Part shown: in pieces, positions 16,969 to 26,187 of the stretch | Layout of the letters: every line of letters begins with the position of its first letter | Position numbering within the stretch: position 1 is the stretch's first letter | Source of the DNA: an uncultured SAR86 cluster bacterium | Lineage (GTDB): Bacteria; Pseudomonadota; Gammaproteobacteria; Magnimaribacterales; AG-339-G14 | Assembly (NCBI GenBank): GCA_902595715.1 | Contig: CACJRI010000003.1 | Coordinates: 69,583 to 133,582, forward strand | Direction: 5' to 3' | DNA: 64,000 nt | Position numbers and translations under genes: made by a program | The notes under the pieces: generated by a model | The model's database searches: none | Told to the model about the DNA's origin: nothing | What the model saw: only the letters and a program-made list of their open reading frames with translations

Positions 16969-17826
16969 ATGAAAATTAAGTTCCTAATTAGGAGAAAATT
17001 AAGGAAAAAAAAAGAGTCTTATTTCATTCTCTCAAAGAAAGATCTAGCCTTTTTAGACTTGGAACTTTCAAAAAACAAGGTTATAGGTATTGATACAGAG
17101 TTTGATTGGAGAACAACTTATTTCCCAATTTTGTCCATAATACAAATTTCAACAAAAGATAACGTCTTTATAGTAGATTGCTTAAAAAATTCTGCAGAAA
17201 AAGTTTTAAAAAAATATCTAGAAGATATAAATTATCTTAAGATATTTCATTCAGCAAGAAGTGATGCAACAGTATTGAGTAATTCTTTAAACTGCAAAAT
17301 AAATAATGTGTTTGATATTCAAATAGCAGATAAGTTTTTATCTGGAGATGAAATTAAATCATATGGGAAAATTGTTAATAAGCATTTTGGAATCAAACTA
17401 GACAAAGCTGAAACCAATTCAAATTGGTTAAAGAGACCTTTATCAGATGACCAAGTTAAATATGCCTTTGATGATGTTGATTTTTTAATTGAAATTTACA
17501 AATTTCAAATTAAAGCTTTAGATAAACAAATGCTTCTTGAGGTTTTAAAATCTTCAAAAAAAGAGGCTTATTTGGGATCTCAACCATTAAAATACTCGAG
17601 GTTAAATAAAATACAAAACAAATCTTCGGAAAGAGATATAAATATTTTTATTTGGAGGGAAGAATTAGCAGAATCTAAAAATATTCCTCCAGCTCATATT
17701 GTAAAAGATAAATATTTAAGAAAACTTTCGAAGATTAAACCTCACGATGTTCACGCAAAAAGAAAAATAATGACAATTTTTGGCGATACCACTATAACTA
17801 AAGAATTTATATCCAATTTTTTATAA
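16969..17826 (+). CDS. rnd: Ribonuclease D-like 3'-5' exoribonuclease
   Basis: The start is taken at ATG 16969 (285 residues). An upstream in-frame start at 16927 would overlap the previous gene by 35 bases and add residues unlike the family. The DEDD residues are visible: GIDTEFDW, then FHSARSD, then YAFDDVDFLIEIY of the DEDDy class. The C-terminal part (residues 215-285), including an R-D-x-x-x-F-x-W-R-E segment, is an HRDC-like helical domain. It trims the 3' ends of tRNA precursors and other structured RNA. Shorter than E. coli Rnd (about 375), consistent with one HRDC domain instead of two. Confidence 0.85.
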   Translation: MKIKFLIRRKLRKKKESYFILSKKDLAFLDLELSKNKVIGIDTEFDWRTTYFPILSIIQISTKDNVFIVDCLKNSAEKVLKKYLEDINYLKIFHSARSDATVLSNSLNCKINNVFDIQIADKFLSGDEIKSYGKIVNKHFGIKLDKAETNSNWLKRPLSDDQVKYAFDDVDFLIEIYKFQIKALDKQMLLEVLKSSKKEAYLGSQPLKYSRLNKIQNKSSERDINIFIWREELAESKNIPPAHIVKDKYLRKLSKIKPHDVHAKRKIMTIFGDTTITKEFISNFL

Positions 17827-17827
17827 A

Positions 17828-18124
17828 ATGTTTTGGTTTCTCTATTTATCTCTCTCTCTGATTATAAGTTTCTTGCTTTCTCTGTTTGTGAGCAAAAGAA
17901 TTTTTAAGATTATAGTTTTTAGCCTCTCTCTCTCAATAATGATTTCAATCTGGTTTTCTAATCCTGGAGGTAATAACCTTGCCCCAATATTAACCATATT
18001 CATTTTAGAATCCACAATCCTCGACAATAATGGTTTTATGAGAATTGCAAGGCCACTATTTTTTACGTCGCTATTTATAATATTTACTGTATTTTTCTTA
18101 TGGAAAAAAAATTCTAAAAATTAA
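17828..18124 (+). CDS. Small hypothetical inner-membrane protein
   Basis: 98 residues, one base after rnd. Three hydrophobic segments are visible: about residues 3-22, 25-45 and 75-93. The middle loop has NPGGNNLAPI, and the tail is Lys-rich (WKKNSKN), which suggests a cytoplasmic C-terminus. No known family is recognised. Its 3' end overlaps the convergent phosphoesterase gene by 11 bases. Confidence 0.6.
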   Translation: MFWFLYLSLSLIISFLLSLFVSKRIFKIIVFSLSLSIMISIWFSNPGGNNLAPILTIFILESTILDNNGFMRIARPLFFTSLFIIFTVFFLWKKNSKN

Positions 18125-18602
18125 TTATTTTTGTTTCAATAGTTTCTAAATTTATAATGCCGACTTGGTTTTTGTCTTTCATTAATCCTGCGCATTCTCC
18201 TGGATTAAAAACAATGCATTTATCTATGGTTTCTAATCTATATCTGTGTGTATGTCCATGAAGTATCAAGTCAGACTTTGCAAGCGCTTCTTTGTCAATT
18301 AATTCAGGATGATGAAAAACTTTGATTCTTTTTTTATTTATTTCTATAGAAAAAGGCTCTGTTGAAATTTCGCATTCAAAACTATTTGATGCATCTATTA
18401 ATCCTTCTCGTTCTCCAATATCATTATTTCCAAAAACAGCCTTTAAAGGACAATTCAGATCTCTAAAGGCAAGCAGCGACTTTGGAAGGGAAATATCTCC
18501 AGTATGAAAAACCAATTCTGCTCTATTTTCGTTAAAAATAGAGCAGATTTTTTTTATGTTTTTTAAATTATTGTGCGTATCTCCAGTAACGCCAATAATC
18601 AC
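18114..18602 (-). CDS. YfcE/MJ0936-type metallophosphoesterase
   Basis: 162 residues from a GTG start. Metal-site motifs in order: GVTGDTHNN (D-x-H), FHTGDIS (G-D), FGNND (G-N-N-D), HHPELID, and LHGHTHR (G-H-x-H). This is the compact calcineurin-like fold of YfcE phosphodiesterases. The physiological substrate of the family is not settled. The gene lies 4 bases downstream of the thiolase gene on the same strand, so it may be co-transcribed with it. Confidence 0.85.
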   Translation of the reverse strand: MIIGVTGDTHNNLKNIKKICSIFNENRAELVFHTGDISLPKSLLAFRDLNCPLKAVFGNNDIGEREGLIDASNSFECEISTEPFSIEINKKRIKVFHHPELIDKEALAKSDLILHGHTHRYRLETIDKCIVFNPGECAGLMKDKNQVGIINLETIETKIINF

Positions 18603-18606
18603 AGAA

Positions 18607-19746
18607 TTAGACTTTTTCTAAGATATGTATTCCGCAAGCTGTCCCAAGGCCGATAACATGAGTCATACCCAATTTAGCACCTTCGACTTGTCTTTCTCCT
18701 GCTTCACCTCTCAGGTGTGTACAAACTTCATAAATATTTGCAATTCCTGTTGCGCCTAAAGGATGACCTTTAGATAGTAGTCCTCCTGAAACGTTTACAG
18801 GAACCTTTCCTCCTAATTCAACATGACCCTCATCAATCATTTTTCCTGCCTCGCCATCTTTGCAAAGACCCAAGTTTTCATAATGAAGCATTTCTGCAGT
18901 TGCAAAACAGTCATGTAGTTCTACAAGATTAATATCTTCTGGTCCAACTCCGGCCATTTCATATGCTTGTTCGGCGGCTAATCTTGTGCAAGCATTTACA
19001 TCTGGCATAACAAGATCTCTATCTGTATAAGGATCACTAGCCATTGCAGAAGCTCTGACTTTTACAGCTCTTTTCATGCCAAGTTCTTTTGCTTTTTTCT
19101 CTGAAACGAGGACCGCAGCAGCTGATCCATCAACATTTACCGAACACATGAGTTTCGTATTTGGATAAGAGATCATTTCTGCATTCATAACAACATCTAA
19201 AGGTGTTTCGATTTGATACATCGCTTTGGGGTTCATTGTTGAGTGATGATGGTTTTTTACAGAAATTTTTGCAAATTGTTCAAAAGTAGTTCCGTGTTCT
19301 TTTGAATGCTCCATTCCTGCTTCTGCGAAAACACAAGGCATAGTTCCAGAACCTAGTAATCCTTCCTTAGGAATGCCATCTCCGCCACCGGCACCGCCTA
19401 AAAGACCTTTACCCATTTGTTCGACTCCAACAGCCAAAACTACATCATACATTCCAGCTTTAATAGACATCCAAGCTTCTCTAAAAGCAGTAGCTCCAGT
19501 TGCACAAGCATTAGCACAATTCACCACTGGTATACCTGTTTGACCTATCTCTTGGAGAATTCTTTGTCCTACCATTGCATTTGCTTGGCCTAGGTTTCCA
19601 CAATACATTGCCTGCATATCTTTTATAGTTAAACCGGCATCGTCTAAAGCCATCAGTGCTGCTTCAGCACCAATATTTGGAACGGTTCGGTCTGGAAAAC
19701 GTCCAAACTTGATCATGTCAACACCTAATACGTATACATCACTCAT
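18607..19746 (-). CDS. SCP2-type thiolase (lipid-transfer-protein-like acetyl-CoA acetyltransferase)
   Basis: 379 residues of the SCP-x/nonspecific lipid-transfer thiolase group. Cys81 in NACATGATAF is the nucleophile. The family His is in VELHDCFATAE, and GHPLGATG near residue 338 is the C-terminal active-site loop. The start has a strong AAGGAG. It is paired with the Zn-ribbon/OB protein transcribed just before it, a partnership known for thiolases of sterol side-chain or acyl-CoA degradation. It likely cleaves 3-ketoacyl-CoA of lipids or steroids. The exact substrate is unknown. Confidence 0.88.
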   Translation of the reverse strand: MSDVYVLGVDMIKFGRFPDRTVPNIGAEAALMALDDAGLTIKDMQAMYCGNLGQANAMVGQRILQEIGQTGIPVVNCANACATGATAFREAWMSIKAGMYDVVLAVGVEQMGKGLLGGAGGGDGIPKEGLLGSGTMPCVFAEAGMEHSKEHGTTFEQFAKISVKNHHHSTMNPKAMYQIETPLDVVMNAEMISYPNTKLMCSVNVDGSAAAVLVSEKKAKELGMKRAVKVRASAMASDPYTDRDLVMPDVNACTRLAAEQAYEMAGVGPEDINLVELHDCFATAEMLHYENLGLCKDGEAGKMIDEGHVELGGKVPVNVSGGLLSKGHPLGATGIANIYEVCTHLRGEAGERQVEGAKLGMTHVIGLGTACGIHILEKV

Positions 19747-19769
19747 AATTTCTCCTTTTTTTGTATATT

Positions 19770-20183
19770 TTATGCTGGTTCAAAGAAATAACTCAAGTAG
19801 GAGTTTCCTTCTTTATCTTTTCGTCCTAAGGCATCCTGATATGTCAATTTTACTTTCATACCAAAGTCTATTTTTTCTGGATCTGGTTCTATGTTGATTA
19901 GATTTCCTTTTACAGTTCCGCCGCCATCTAAGTCAACAATTGCAGATACATAAGGGACGTCTATCCCAGGAAAAGACCTGTAGACGACTGAAAAGGAATG
20001 TAAAACTCCTGTTTCTTGTAGCTTAACAGCTGACATTTTATCTCTAGCAAAACATTTCGAGCAAACTGACCTCTCTCCTAGAAAAACCGCTCCACAATTT
20101 CCACATTTATGACCTTCCAGATAAGGATTTCCATCATCTGGAATTTTTAAATAACCTACAGCTGGTAAACTTTTTTCTGACAC
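19770..20183 (-). CDS. Zn-ribbon/OB-fold protein (DUF35, ChsH2-like) partner of thiolase
   Basis: 137 residues from a GTG at 20183, preceded by AAGGGAG at a good distance. A longer TTG start at 20219 would place this ribosome-binding site inside the gene. An N-terminal rubredoxin-like Zn ribbon, C-x-x-C-G-x-V-F then C-x-K-C, is followed by an OB fold with PYVSAIVDLDGGGTVKGN. Family members bind acyl-CoA and form complexes with SCP2-type thiolases or enoyl-CoA hydratases. It lies 23 bases upstream of the thiolase gene in the same direction. Confidence 0.85.
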   Translation of the reverse strand: MSEKSLPAVGYLKIPDDGNPYLEGHKCGNCGAVFLGERSVCSKCFARDKMSAVKLQETGVLHSFSVVYRSFPGIDVPYVSAIVDLDGGGTVKGNLINIEPDPEKIDFGMKVKLTYQDALGRKDKEGNSYLSYFFEPA

Positions 20184-20248
20184 TTGTTCATCTCCCTTTT
20201 TAAAAGTACATTGAACCAAAAAAAAATAGAAATTTAAACACTTATATT

Positions 20249-20980
20249 ATGAGTATTTGGGGTGGAATAACCGGCGGCCTAGTTGGATTTGTTGTTTTGG
20301 GACCAATTGGAGCTTTGGTAGGAAGTGTCATTGGTTCAAATATATCGTCTAGATCAAAAAGAACAAGGCCTAATAACCTTGATCAACAAGTTGCCTTTTT
20401 TGCTGCTTTGTTTGCATGCCTTGCAAAAATAGCAAAAGCTGATGGAAGAGTTGATGAAGCTGAGATAAAAAAAATAGAAGAAATTATTTCTAGCAAATTA
20501 AACCTGAATAAAGAACATAGAAATTTTGCAATTAATATATTTCAAAAGGCAAAAGACGATAACGTAGATTTTGAAGCTTATGCATCAAACCTTTATCAGG
20601 TTCTCTCTTCTAGTCCAAATTCACTATTGGTTTTTTATGAGATGCTTTTTGAACTTGCTCTCGCTGATGGCATTTTGCATCCTAACGAAGACGCACTTCT
20701 AAAAAAAATTCCAAGAATTTTTAGGTTTGATGAAAAAGTTTATAAATCTCTATATGAAAAATTTGTAGAAAAAACTAATGATTACTTCAAAACTTTAGGA
20801 GTAGACGAAAATGCTTCCTTCAGTGAAATAAAAAAAGCTTATTTAAAAAAAAGAAAAGAGTTTCATCCAGATACTCTTATTGGCAAAGGACTTCCAGAAG
20901 AGTTTATTGAAAAAGCCAAAGAAAAATTTATTGAAATTCAAGAAGCTTACGAAGAGTTAGAAAAAAGATATCAAAAATGA
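20249..20980 (+). CDS. TerB-J domain co-chaperone (DjlA-like)
   Basis: 243 residues. The first 30 are Gly-rich and hydrophobic (a glycine-zipper-like membrane segment). Residues 48-165 form a TerB-like helical domain with [11 protein letters not shown] and [14 protein letters not shown] acidic metal-binding-like repeats. The C-terminus is a J domain, [12 protein letters not shown] with the HPD tripeptide in FHPDTL. This is the DjlA layout: membrane anchor, TerB, J domain. It would stimulate DnaK ATPase at the inner membrane. It is divergent from the thiolase pair. Confidence 0.85.
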   Translation: MSIWGGITGGLVGFVVLGPIGALVGSVIGSNISSRSKRTRPNNLDQQVAFFAALFACLAKIAKADGRVDEAEIKKIEEIISSKLNLNKEHRNFAINIFQKAKDDNVDFEAYASNLYQVLSSSPNSLLVFYEMLFELALADGILHPNEDALLKKIPRIFRFDEKVYKSLYEKFVEKTNDYFKTLGVDENASFSEIKKAYLKKRKEFHPDTLIGKGLPEEFIEKAKEKFIEIQEAYEELEKRYQK

Positions 20981-20992
20981 TAATTTAGCTTT

Positions 20993-21481
20993 ATGAACTT
21001 AATTAAGAATTTTCTTTTTAAAATTGACGACCTTCTAAAAAGTCTTGGCTTTCTGGATTTTGCAATTTTATTCATAATTAGAATTTATCTTTTCTTTATT
21101 TTTTGGGGTGCAGGTACTTCATCCAATAAACTTTCTTGGAATGACGGTGTGCCAAGCGTAAACCCAAGATTTGCAGAATTCTTAGGTCCTGGAGGGTCTG
21201 ATAATCTAAACTTTATCTTTCCAACTTTTTTTGCATGGCTTGTAATAATTGCAGAAGCTGGAGGAGCAGTTCTTTTATTATTAGGCCTATTTACCAGATG
21301 GGCTAGTGTTCCCATTATCTTTGCTATGTTTGTTGCTGCTTATTTTCATTTTCCAAATGGATGGAATGCAGATGCAGGCGGATATGAAATGGCAGCAACC
21401 TATATCGTGATTCTTGCTGTACCTCTGATTTATGGAGGAGGTAATTATCTTTCTTTGGATTATTGGGTAAGAAGAAAATAA
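20993..21481 (+). CDS. DoxX family inner-membrane protein
   Basis: 162 residues with four hydrophobic segments (about 20-40, 72-92, 98-115 and 130-150). The DoxX pattern is visible: RIYLFFIFWGAG, then AEAGGAVLLLLGLFTRWAS, then an FPNGWN loop and a GYE segment. The function of the family is not settled; some members are linked to thiosulfate or oxidative-stress complexes. It lies 12 bases after the DjlA-like gene, and its stop codon abuts the pdxH start. Confidence 0.8.
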   Translation: MNLIKNFLFKIDDLLKSLGFLDFAILFIIRIYLFFIFWGAGTSSNKLSWNDGVPSVNPRFAEFLGPGGSDNLNFIFPTFFAWLVIIAEAGGAVLLLLGLFTRWASVPIIFAMFVAAYFHFPNGWNADAGGYEMAATYIVILAVPLIYGGGNYLSLDYWVRRK

Positions 21482-22081
21482 GTGATTGAGAAAGGAAAAA
21501 TTTCTCAAGAACCATTCATAGGGATATTAAAAAATCTTGAGGAAGCCGAGTCTGCAAATCTTGTTGATTGGAATGCCATGAATATTGCGTCTGTCGGGCA
21601 AATGAACCAACCCAGCTCTAGGATGGTTCTTTTAAAAAAAATCTCTGATGATGGGTTAGTGTTTTATACAAATTACAATAGCCGCAAAGGAAAAGAGATT
21701 GAACTGAATCCCAAAGTAGCAGTCAATTTTTGGTGGAGAGAATTAAAAAAACAAATCAGAGTAGAAGGATTTATCAAAAAAGCATCAGAAAAAGATTCTG
21801 ATGATTACTTTAATTCCAGACCTCTTAAATCAAGAGTATCCGCAATCATTTCTAATCAAAGCTCAACAATTTCTTCATATGAAGATTTAACAAATCAAAT
21901 AGATAATTACCTTGAGCAAAATGACGAACATTCAATAAAAAGACCTGATCATTGCGGTTTATACATTGTAATTCCAAATGCGGTTGAGTTTTGGCAAGAG
22001 CGAGATAACAGAACCCACGAAAGACTAAAGTACTTTCTTTCAGATAATAAAAAGTGGAGTAGTCATCTTTTATCACCTTGA
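21482..22081 (+). CDS. pdxH: Pyridoxamine 5'-phosphate oxidase
   Basis: 199 residues, GTG start adjacent to the previous stop. SSRMVLLKKISDDGLVFYTNYNSRKG is the FMN and substrate phosphate region, then NFWWRELKKQIRVEG, and the C-terminal EFWQ and RTHERLKYF with final W-x-x-x-L-L-S-P of PdxH. It oxidises PNP/PMP to PLP in the cytoplasm. It would serve the PLP enzymes nearby such as the DegT aminotransferase. Confidence 0.92.
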   Translation: MIEKGKISQEPFIGILKNLEEAESANLVDWNAMNIASVGQMNQPSSRMVLLKKISDDGLVFYTNYNSRKGKEIELNPKVAVNFWWRELKKQIRVEGFIKKASEKDSDDYFNSRPLKSRVSAIISNQSSTISSYEDLTNQIDNYLEQNDEHSIKRPDHCGLYIVIPNAVEFWQERDNRTHERLKYFLSDNKKWSSHLLSP

Positions 22082-22090
22082 TATTTTGTT

Positions 22091-22096
22091 TATAAT
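22091..22096 (+). promoter_or_regulatory. Likely -10 box of the thrS-infC-rpmI-rplT-pheST operon
   Basis: A perfect TATAAT lies 33 bases upstream of the thrS ATG, in the short gap after pdxH. The -35 region is poor (TTTTAT at about 22068). AGGT at 22119-22122 serves as a modest ribosome-binding site. The leader is too short for an E. coli-like thrS anticodon-mimic operator. Confidence 0.4.
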
Positions 22097-22128
22097 CACC
22101 ACGAAGGCCCCTCGTATAGGTCACATTT

Positions 22129-24057
22129 ATGGTCACAATCACACTCCCAGATAATTCTAAAAAAACTTTTGATGCACCTATTTCAATTGAAGACGTTGCT
22201 GCAGACATAGGCAAAGGTCTTCTTAAAGCAACTGTTGCTGGAAAAGTGGATGGTATTTTGAAAGATGGCTCGGATCTTTTAGAAAAAGATTGTTCTTTAG
22301 AAATCATAAGGAATTCTGATGATGAAGGCTTGGAAATCATCAGGCATTCATGTGCTCATTTATTTGGCCATGCTCTAAAACAAATTTATCCAGAAGCAAA
22401 GATGGCGATAGGCCCAGTTATTGAGGATGGTTTCTATTACGATATTGATTTTGAAAAAAAAATAAATGAAGAGGATTTACTTAAGATAGAAGAAAGAATG
22501 AAAGAACTTGCCTCAAAAGAGTACAAAGTTATAAAAAAAATTGTATCCAGAAAAGAAGCGCAAAAAGTTTTTAAAGATAGAAATGAAGAATACAAGCTCA
22601 AAATAATTGATGATATTCCCGAAGACGAAATTATCGCTCTTTACTTTCATGAAGAATACATTGATATGTGCAAGGGTCCTCATGTGACTTCAATGAGGCA
22701 TTTGAAAAGTTTTAAATTGTTAAACGTTTCTGGTGCATATTGGAGAGGGGACTCAAAAGGAAAAATGCTCCAAAGAATATATGGCACTGCATGGAATACA
22801 GATAGGGAGTTAAAACAATATCTTTCAAATTTGGAAGAAGCGTCTAAAAGAGACCATAGAAAATTAGGTCAAAAATATGACTTATTTCATTTTCAAGAAG
22901 AAGCCCCAGGAATGGTTTTCTGGCATCCAAAAGGCTGGACTATTTTTAGGATATTAGAGGACTACATTAGAGAGAAACTCAGAATTTCAGGATATGAAGA
23001 AATAAAAACCCCCGAAGTTGTTGATCGAAAACTTTGGGAAAGATCCGGTCATTGGGATAAATACCGGGAAAATATGTACATAACTGAAATTGATGAAGAG
23101 CATGCTAATGAAAAAAGAGTAAATGCCTTAAAGCCAATGAGTTGTCCTTGTCATGTTCAAGTTTACAATCAAGGTTTAAAGTCCTATAGAGATTTACCTA
23201 TTAGATATTCAGAATTTGGTTCTTGTCATAGATATGAACCATCAGGTACTTTGCATGGTTTGATGAGAGTGAGACAAATGACTCAGGATGACGGACACAT
23301 CTTTTGTTCTGAAGATCAAATTGAAGATGAGGCTGGATCTTTTATAAACATCCTTTCAGAAATATATAGGGAATTAGGTTTTGATAAGCTAGATATAAAG
23401 TTGTCAACCAGGCCCGAGCAACGGGTCGGAACCGATGCAATCTGGGATAAAGCTGAAAAAGCTCTGGAGGCTGCTATAAATAAGCAAGGCATTTCTTATG
23501 AAATCGCAGAAGGAGATGGAGCTTTTTATGGTCCAAAAATAGATTTTGTCCTTACCGATTCTTTAAATAGGGAGTGGCAGTGTGGCACACTGCAAGCAGA
23601 TTTTAATATGCCGGAGAGATTGGATGCATCTTATGTTGGAACAGATGGTGAGAGACACGTTCCGGTAATGTTACATCGAGCTTTTTTGGGTTCTTTTGAA
23701 AGATTCATAGGCATACTGATTGAGCAATATGCCGGAGAGTTTCCTCTTTGGTTAGCACCAATTCAGGCTGTTGCAATTAATATATCGGAAAAACATGCTG
23801 AAAAAACCGAAGAAATCACAGATATTCTCAAAAATAAAGGATTTAGAGTGAATTCAGACTTGAGGAATGAGAAAATCGCTTATAAAATCCGCCACCACTC
23901 TATGCAAAAAGTTCCTTTCATCATAGTTTTGGGAGATAAGGAAATAGAATCATCTACATTGGCAATTAGAGACAGAAAGGGTTCTGATTTAGGTTCAATG
24001 TCGATAGATGCATTTAGTGACATTTTAATTAAAAAAATTGAATCTAAGGAGGTTTGA
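22129..24057 (+). CDS. thrS: Threonyl-tRNA synthetase
   Basis: 642 residues, identical to the usual length. An N-terminal TGS domain (1-62) is followed by the editing domain with [12 protein letters not shown] (H-x-x-x-H). The class II catalytic core has the Zn/active-site segments [28 protein letters not shown] (motif 2) and the C-terminal anticodon-binding domain after [10 protein letters not shown]. It charges tRNA-Thr. First gene of the translation operon. Confidence 0.97.
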   Translation: MVTITLPDNSKKTFDAPISIEDVAADIGKGLLKATVAGKVDGILKDGSDLLEKDCSLEIIRNSDDEGLEIIRHSCAHLFGHALKQIYPEAKMAIGPVIEDGFYYDIDFEKKINEEDLLKIEERMKELASKEYKVIKKIVSRKEAQKVFKDRNEEYKLKIIDDIPEDEIIALYFHEEYIDMCKGPHVTSMRHLKSFKLLNVSGAYWRGDSKGKMLQRIYGTAWNTDRELKQYLSNLEEASKRDHRKLGQKYDLFHFQEEAPGMVFWHPKGWTIFRILEDYIREKLRISGYEEIKTPEVVDRKLWERSGHWDKYRENMYITEIDEEHANEKRVNALKPMSCPCHVQVYNQGLKSYRDLPIRYSEFGSCHRYEPSGTLHGLMRVRQMTQDDGHIFCSEDQIEDEAGSFINILSEIYRELGFDKLDIKLSTRPEQRVGTDAIWDKAEKALEAAINKQGISYEIAEGDGAFYGPKIDFVLTDSLNREWQCGTLQADFNMPERLDASYVGTDGERHVPVMLHRAFLGSFERFIGILIEQYAGEFPLWLAPIQAVAINISEKHAEKTEEITDILKNKGFRVNSDLRNEKIAYKIRHHSMQKVPFIIVLGDKEIESSTLAIRDRKGSDLGSMSIDAFSDILIKKIESKEV

Positions 24058-24098
24058 TTGGTACATAAAAGATTTTTTTCTTTTTTAGCTAAGTAGAT

Positions 24099-24638
24099 AT
24101 GGCTTTAGCAAAAAGAAATTATAAAAAAGAAAATAAACAACCTATAAATAAGTTTATTAAAGCAGATAAAGTAAGGCTAATTTCAAGTTCTGGAGAGCAA
24201 TTGGGTATTAAAAGTATAGATGATGCCTTAAGTATTGCTTCCAAAGAAAATTTGGATTTAGTTCAACTTAATGATGATAAAGATACACCTGTCTGCAAAC
24301 TTATGAATTATGGCAAACATTTATTTGATAAGAAAAAACAAAAGTCTGCATCCAAGAAAAAACAAAAGAAAACTCAGATTAAAGAAGTCAAATTTAGACC
24401 TGGAACGGAAGAGAATGATTACCAAATTAAACTTAAAAAAATCATTAAATTTTTAGACGAAGGAGATAAAGCAAAAATAACTATGAGATTTAGAGGAAGA
24501 GAAATGGCTCATCAAAACATTGGTTTTGATCTTCTCAAAAGAGTAGAAGAAGATCTTATTGGCCGAGGTTCTGTAGAACAAGCACCTTTATCTGAAGGAA
24601 GACAATTAGTTATGTTATTATCCCCCTCCAAAAAGTAA
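24099..24638 (+). CDS. infC: Translation initiation factor IF-3
   Basis: 179 residues. The N domain (GEQLGIKSIDDALSIA, PVCKLMNYGKHLFD) and C domain (EVKFRPGTEENDYQ, AKITMRFRGREMAHQ) are both complete, separated by a Lys-rich linker. It binds the 30S subunit and checks start codons. It starts at ATG, not at the AUU used for autoregulation in E. coli. A stop codon in frame 9 bases upstream rules out a longer version. The ribosome-binding site is weak (AAGTAG). Confidence 0.95.
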   Translation: MALAKRNYKKENKQPINKFIKADKVRLISSSGEQLGIKSIDDALSIASKENLDLVQLNDDKDTPVCKLMNYGKHLFDKKKQKSASKKKQKKTQIKEVKFRPGTEENDYQIKLKKIIKFLDEGDKAKITMRFRGREMAHQNIGFDLLKRVEEDLIGRGSVEQAPLSEGRQLVMLLSPSKK

Positions 24639-24647
24639 TTAGAAGTC

Positions 24648-24845
24648 ATGCCTAAGATAAAAGTTCACAGTGGTGCAGCAAAACGGTTTAAAAAAACTGG
24701 ATCAGGTCTCAAAAGAAAACAAGCCAATAAAAGACACATTCTTACAAAAATGTCGACAAAATCTAAAAGACAACTAAGAGGCACCACTTCACTAGCAGAT
24801 GGCGATGAAAAATTAGTAAAAAGAATGTTTAGGGAGAGATCATAA
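24648..24845 (+). CDS. rpmI: Ribosomal protein bL35
   Basis: 65 residues, a typical length. [18 protein letters not shown] and [18 protein letters not shown] are family signatures. Highly basic. It lies 9 bases after infC, and its stop codon shares a base with the rplT start (TAATG). Confidence 0.96.
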   Translation: MPKIKVHSGAAKRFKKTGSGLKRKQANKRHILTKMSTKSKRQLRGTTSLADGDEKLVKRMFRERS

Positions 24846-25201
24846 TGGCTAGAGTCAAAAGAGGAGTTGAATCTCGAAGAAAGCATAAAAAAGTTCTAAA
24901 ACTAGCTAAAGGTTATAGGGGAGCTAGAAGTAGAACGTTCAAGGTTGCCAAACAAGCAGTTACAAGAGCTGGTCAATATGCATACCGAGACAGAAGAGTT
25001 AAAAAAAGAGATTTCAGATCCTTATGGATTATTAGAATCAATGCTGCGGTTAGAGAAAACGGTTTAACTTATAGTAAGTTCATGTCCGCTCTTAAAAAAA
25101 TGAATATAGATTTAGACAGGCGTGTCCTTGCTGAATTGGCTGCTGAAGATAGCGAAGCTTTTTCTAATTTAGTATCTCTTGCAAAGGAAAATGCAGCATA
25201 A
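24845..25201 (+). CDS. rplT: Ribosomal protein bL20
   Basis: 118 residues. [20 protein letters not shown], the long basic N-terminal extension, and [16 protein letters not shown] are diagnostic. It nucleates 50S assembly and in many bacteria represses the infC-rpmI-rplT operon. Overlaps rpmI by 1 base and is followed by pheS after 6 bases, leaving no room for the pheM leader peptide and attenuator known in E. coli. Confidence 0.96.
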   Translation: MARVKRGVESRRKHKKVLKLAKGYRGARSRTFKVAKQAVTRAGQYAYRDRRVKKRDFRSLWIIRINAAVRENGLTYSKFMSALKKMNIDLDRRVLAELAAEDSEAFSNLVSLAKENAA

Positions 25202-25207
25202 TGAAGC

Positions 25208-26185
25208 ATGGATTTAGATGCTTTAAAAGCAAATCTTAAAAAAGATTTTCAAAAAATAGTTTCTCAAGCAGAGTTAAATCAGCTTAAAGTTAAATACCTT
25301 GGAAAAAAAGGGCAGATTACTGAGTTTTCAAAAAATATAAAAAATTTACCTCCAAAAGATAGACCAACATTTGGCAAGAAAATCGGTGAATTGAGAACTC
25401 TTTATGAGAATTTTGTTCTTTCCTCTCAAGAAAGAATTGAGTTAGAGGTTATTAATGAATCTCTCAAAAAAGATCGAATTGACATAACCCTTCCAGGTTC
25501 ATTTAAATCGCAAGGCAAACTTCACCCCTTAACTATTACTACCAAAAAGATAGCAGATTTCTTTTCTTCTAAAGGATATTTGATTGAGGATGGTCCAGAA
25601 ATTGAGAGTGATTATTATAATTTTGATGCTCTGAATATTCCTAAAGATCATCCTGCTAGAGACATGCACGACACCTTTTACTTAGAAAATGGAAATCTAT
25701 TGAGAACACATACTTCTCCTGTTCAGATTAGGTCTATTGAAAAGAGAGGTGCGCCCTTAAAGATTATTTGTCCAGGGAAAGTATATCGAAGTGACGCAGA
25801 CAAAACTCATACGCCAATGTTTCATCAAATAGAAGGATTGGTAATAAGTGAGAATGTTAATTTTGGTCATCTCAAAAATGAAATAATGACTTTCATAGAC
25901 TTCTTTTTTGGACCAGATACCAAAGTAAGGTTTAGACCCTCTTATTTTCCTTTCACAGAACCATCCGCAGAAGTGGATATTATGGATAAAAAATCTAAAA
26001 ATTGGTTAGAAATCATGGGTTGTGGCTTAGTACACCCTAACGTAATTGATATGGCAGGATTGGATTCAAAAAAATTCTCTGGCTTTGCCTTTGGCATGGG
26101 GATTGAAAGAATGGCTAAGCTTTTATATGAAATAGAAGATATGAGATCTTTGTTTTCAAATGACATAAAATTTCTATCTCAATAG
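25208..26185 (+). CDS. pheS: Phenylalanyl-tRNA synthetase alpha subunit
   Basis: 325 residues, a normal length. An N-terminal coiled-coil domain (about 1-85) is followed by the class II core: GPEIESDYYNFDALN, DMHDTFYL, LRTHTSPVQIR, RPSYFPFTEPSAEVD (motif 2/3 region) and GFAFGMGIERMA (motif 3). It forms the alpha2beta2 enzyme with PheT, whose gene begins 2 bases later. Confidence 0.97.
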   Translation: MDLDALKANLKKDFQKIVSQAELNQLKVKYLGKKGQITEFSKNIKNLPPKDRPTFGKKIGELRTLYENFVLSSQERIELEVINESLKKDRIDITLPGSFKSQGKLHPLTITTKKIADFFSSKGYLIEDGPEIESDYYNFDALNIPKDHPARDMHDTFYLENGNLLRTHTSPVQIRSIEKRGAPLKIICPGKVYRSDADKTHTPMFHQIEGLVISENVNFGHLKNEIMTFIDFFFGPDTKVRFRPSYFPFTEPSAEVDIMDKKSKNWLEIMGCGLVHPNVIDMAGLDSKKFSGFAFGMGIERMAKLLYEIEDMRSLFSNDIKFLSQ

Positions 26186-26187
26186 CT

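Noticed and set aside
20184-20219. Longer TTG start for the Zn-ribbon/OB protein
   Set aside because: A strong AAGGGAG lies inside this extension and points to the GTG at 20183.
21852-22340. 162-residue minus-strand ORF across pdxH and thrS
   Set aside because: It is antisense to two well-supported genes and has no protein-like motif.
25202-25207. pheM-type attenuator before pheS
   Set aside because: Only 6 bases separate rplT and pheS, so there is no room for a leader peptide and attenuator.
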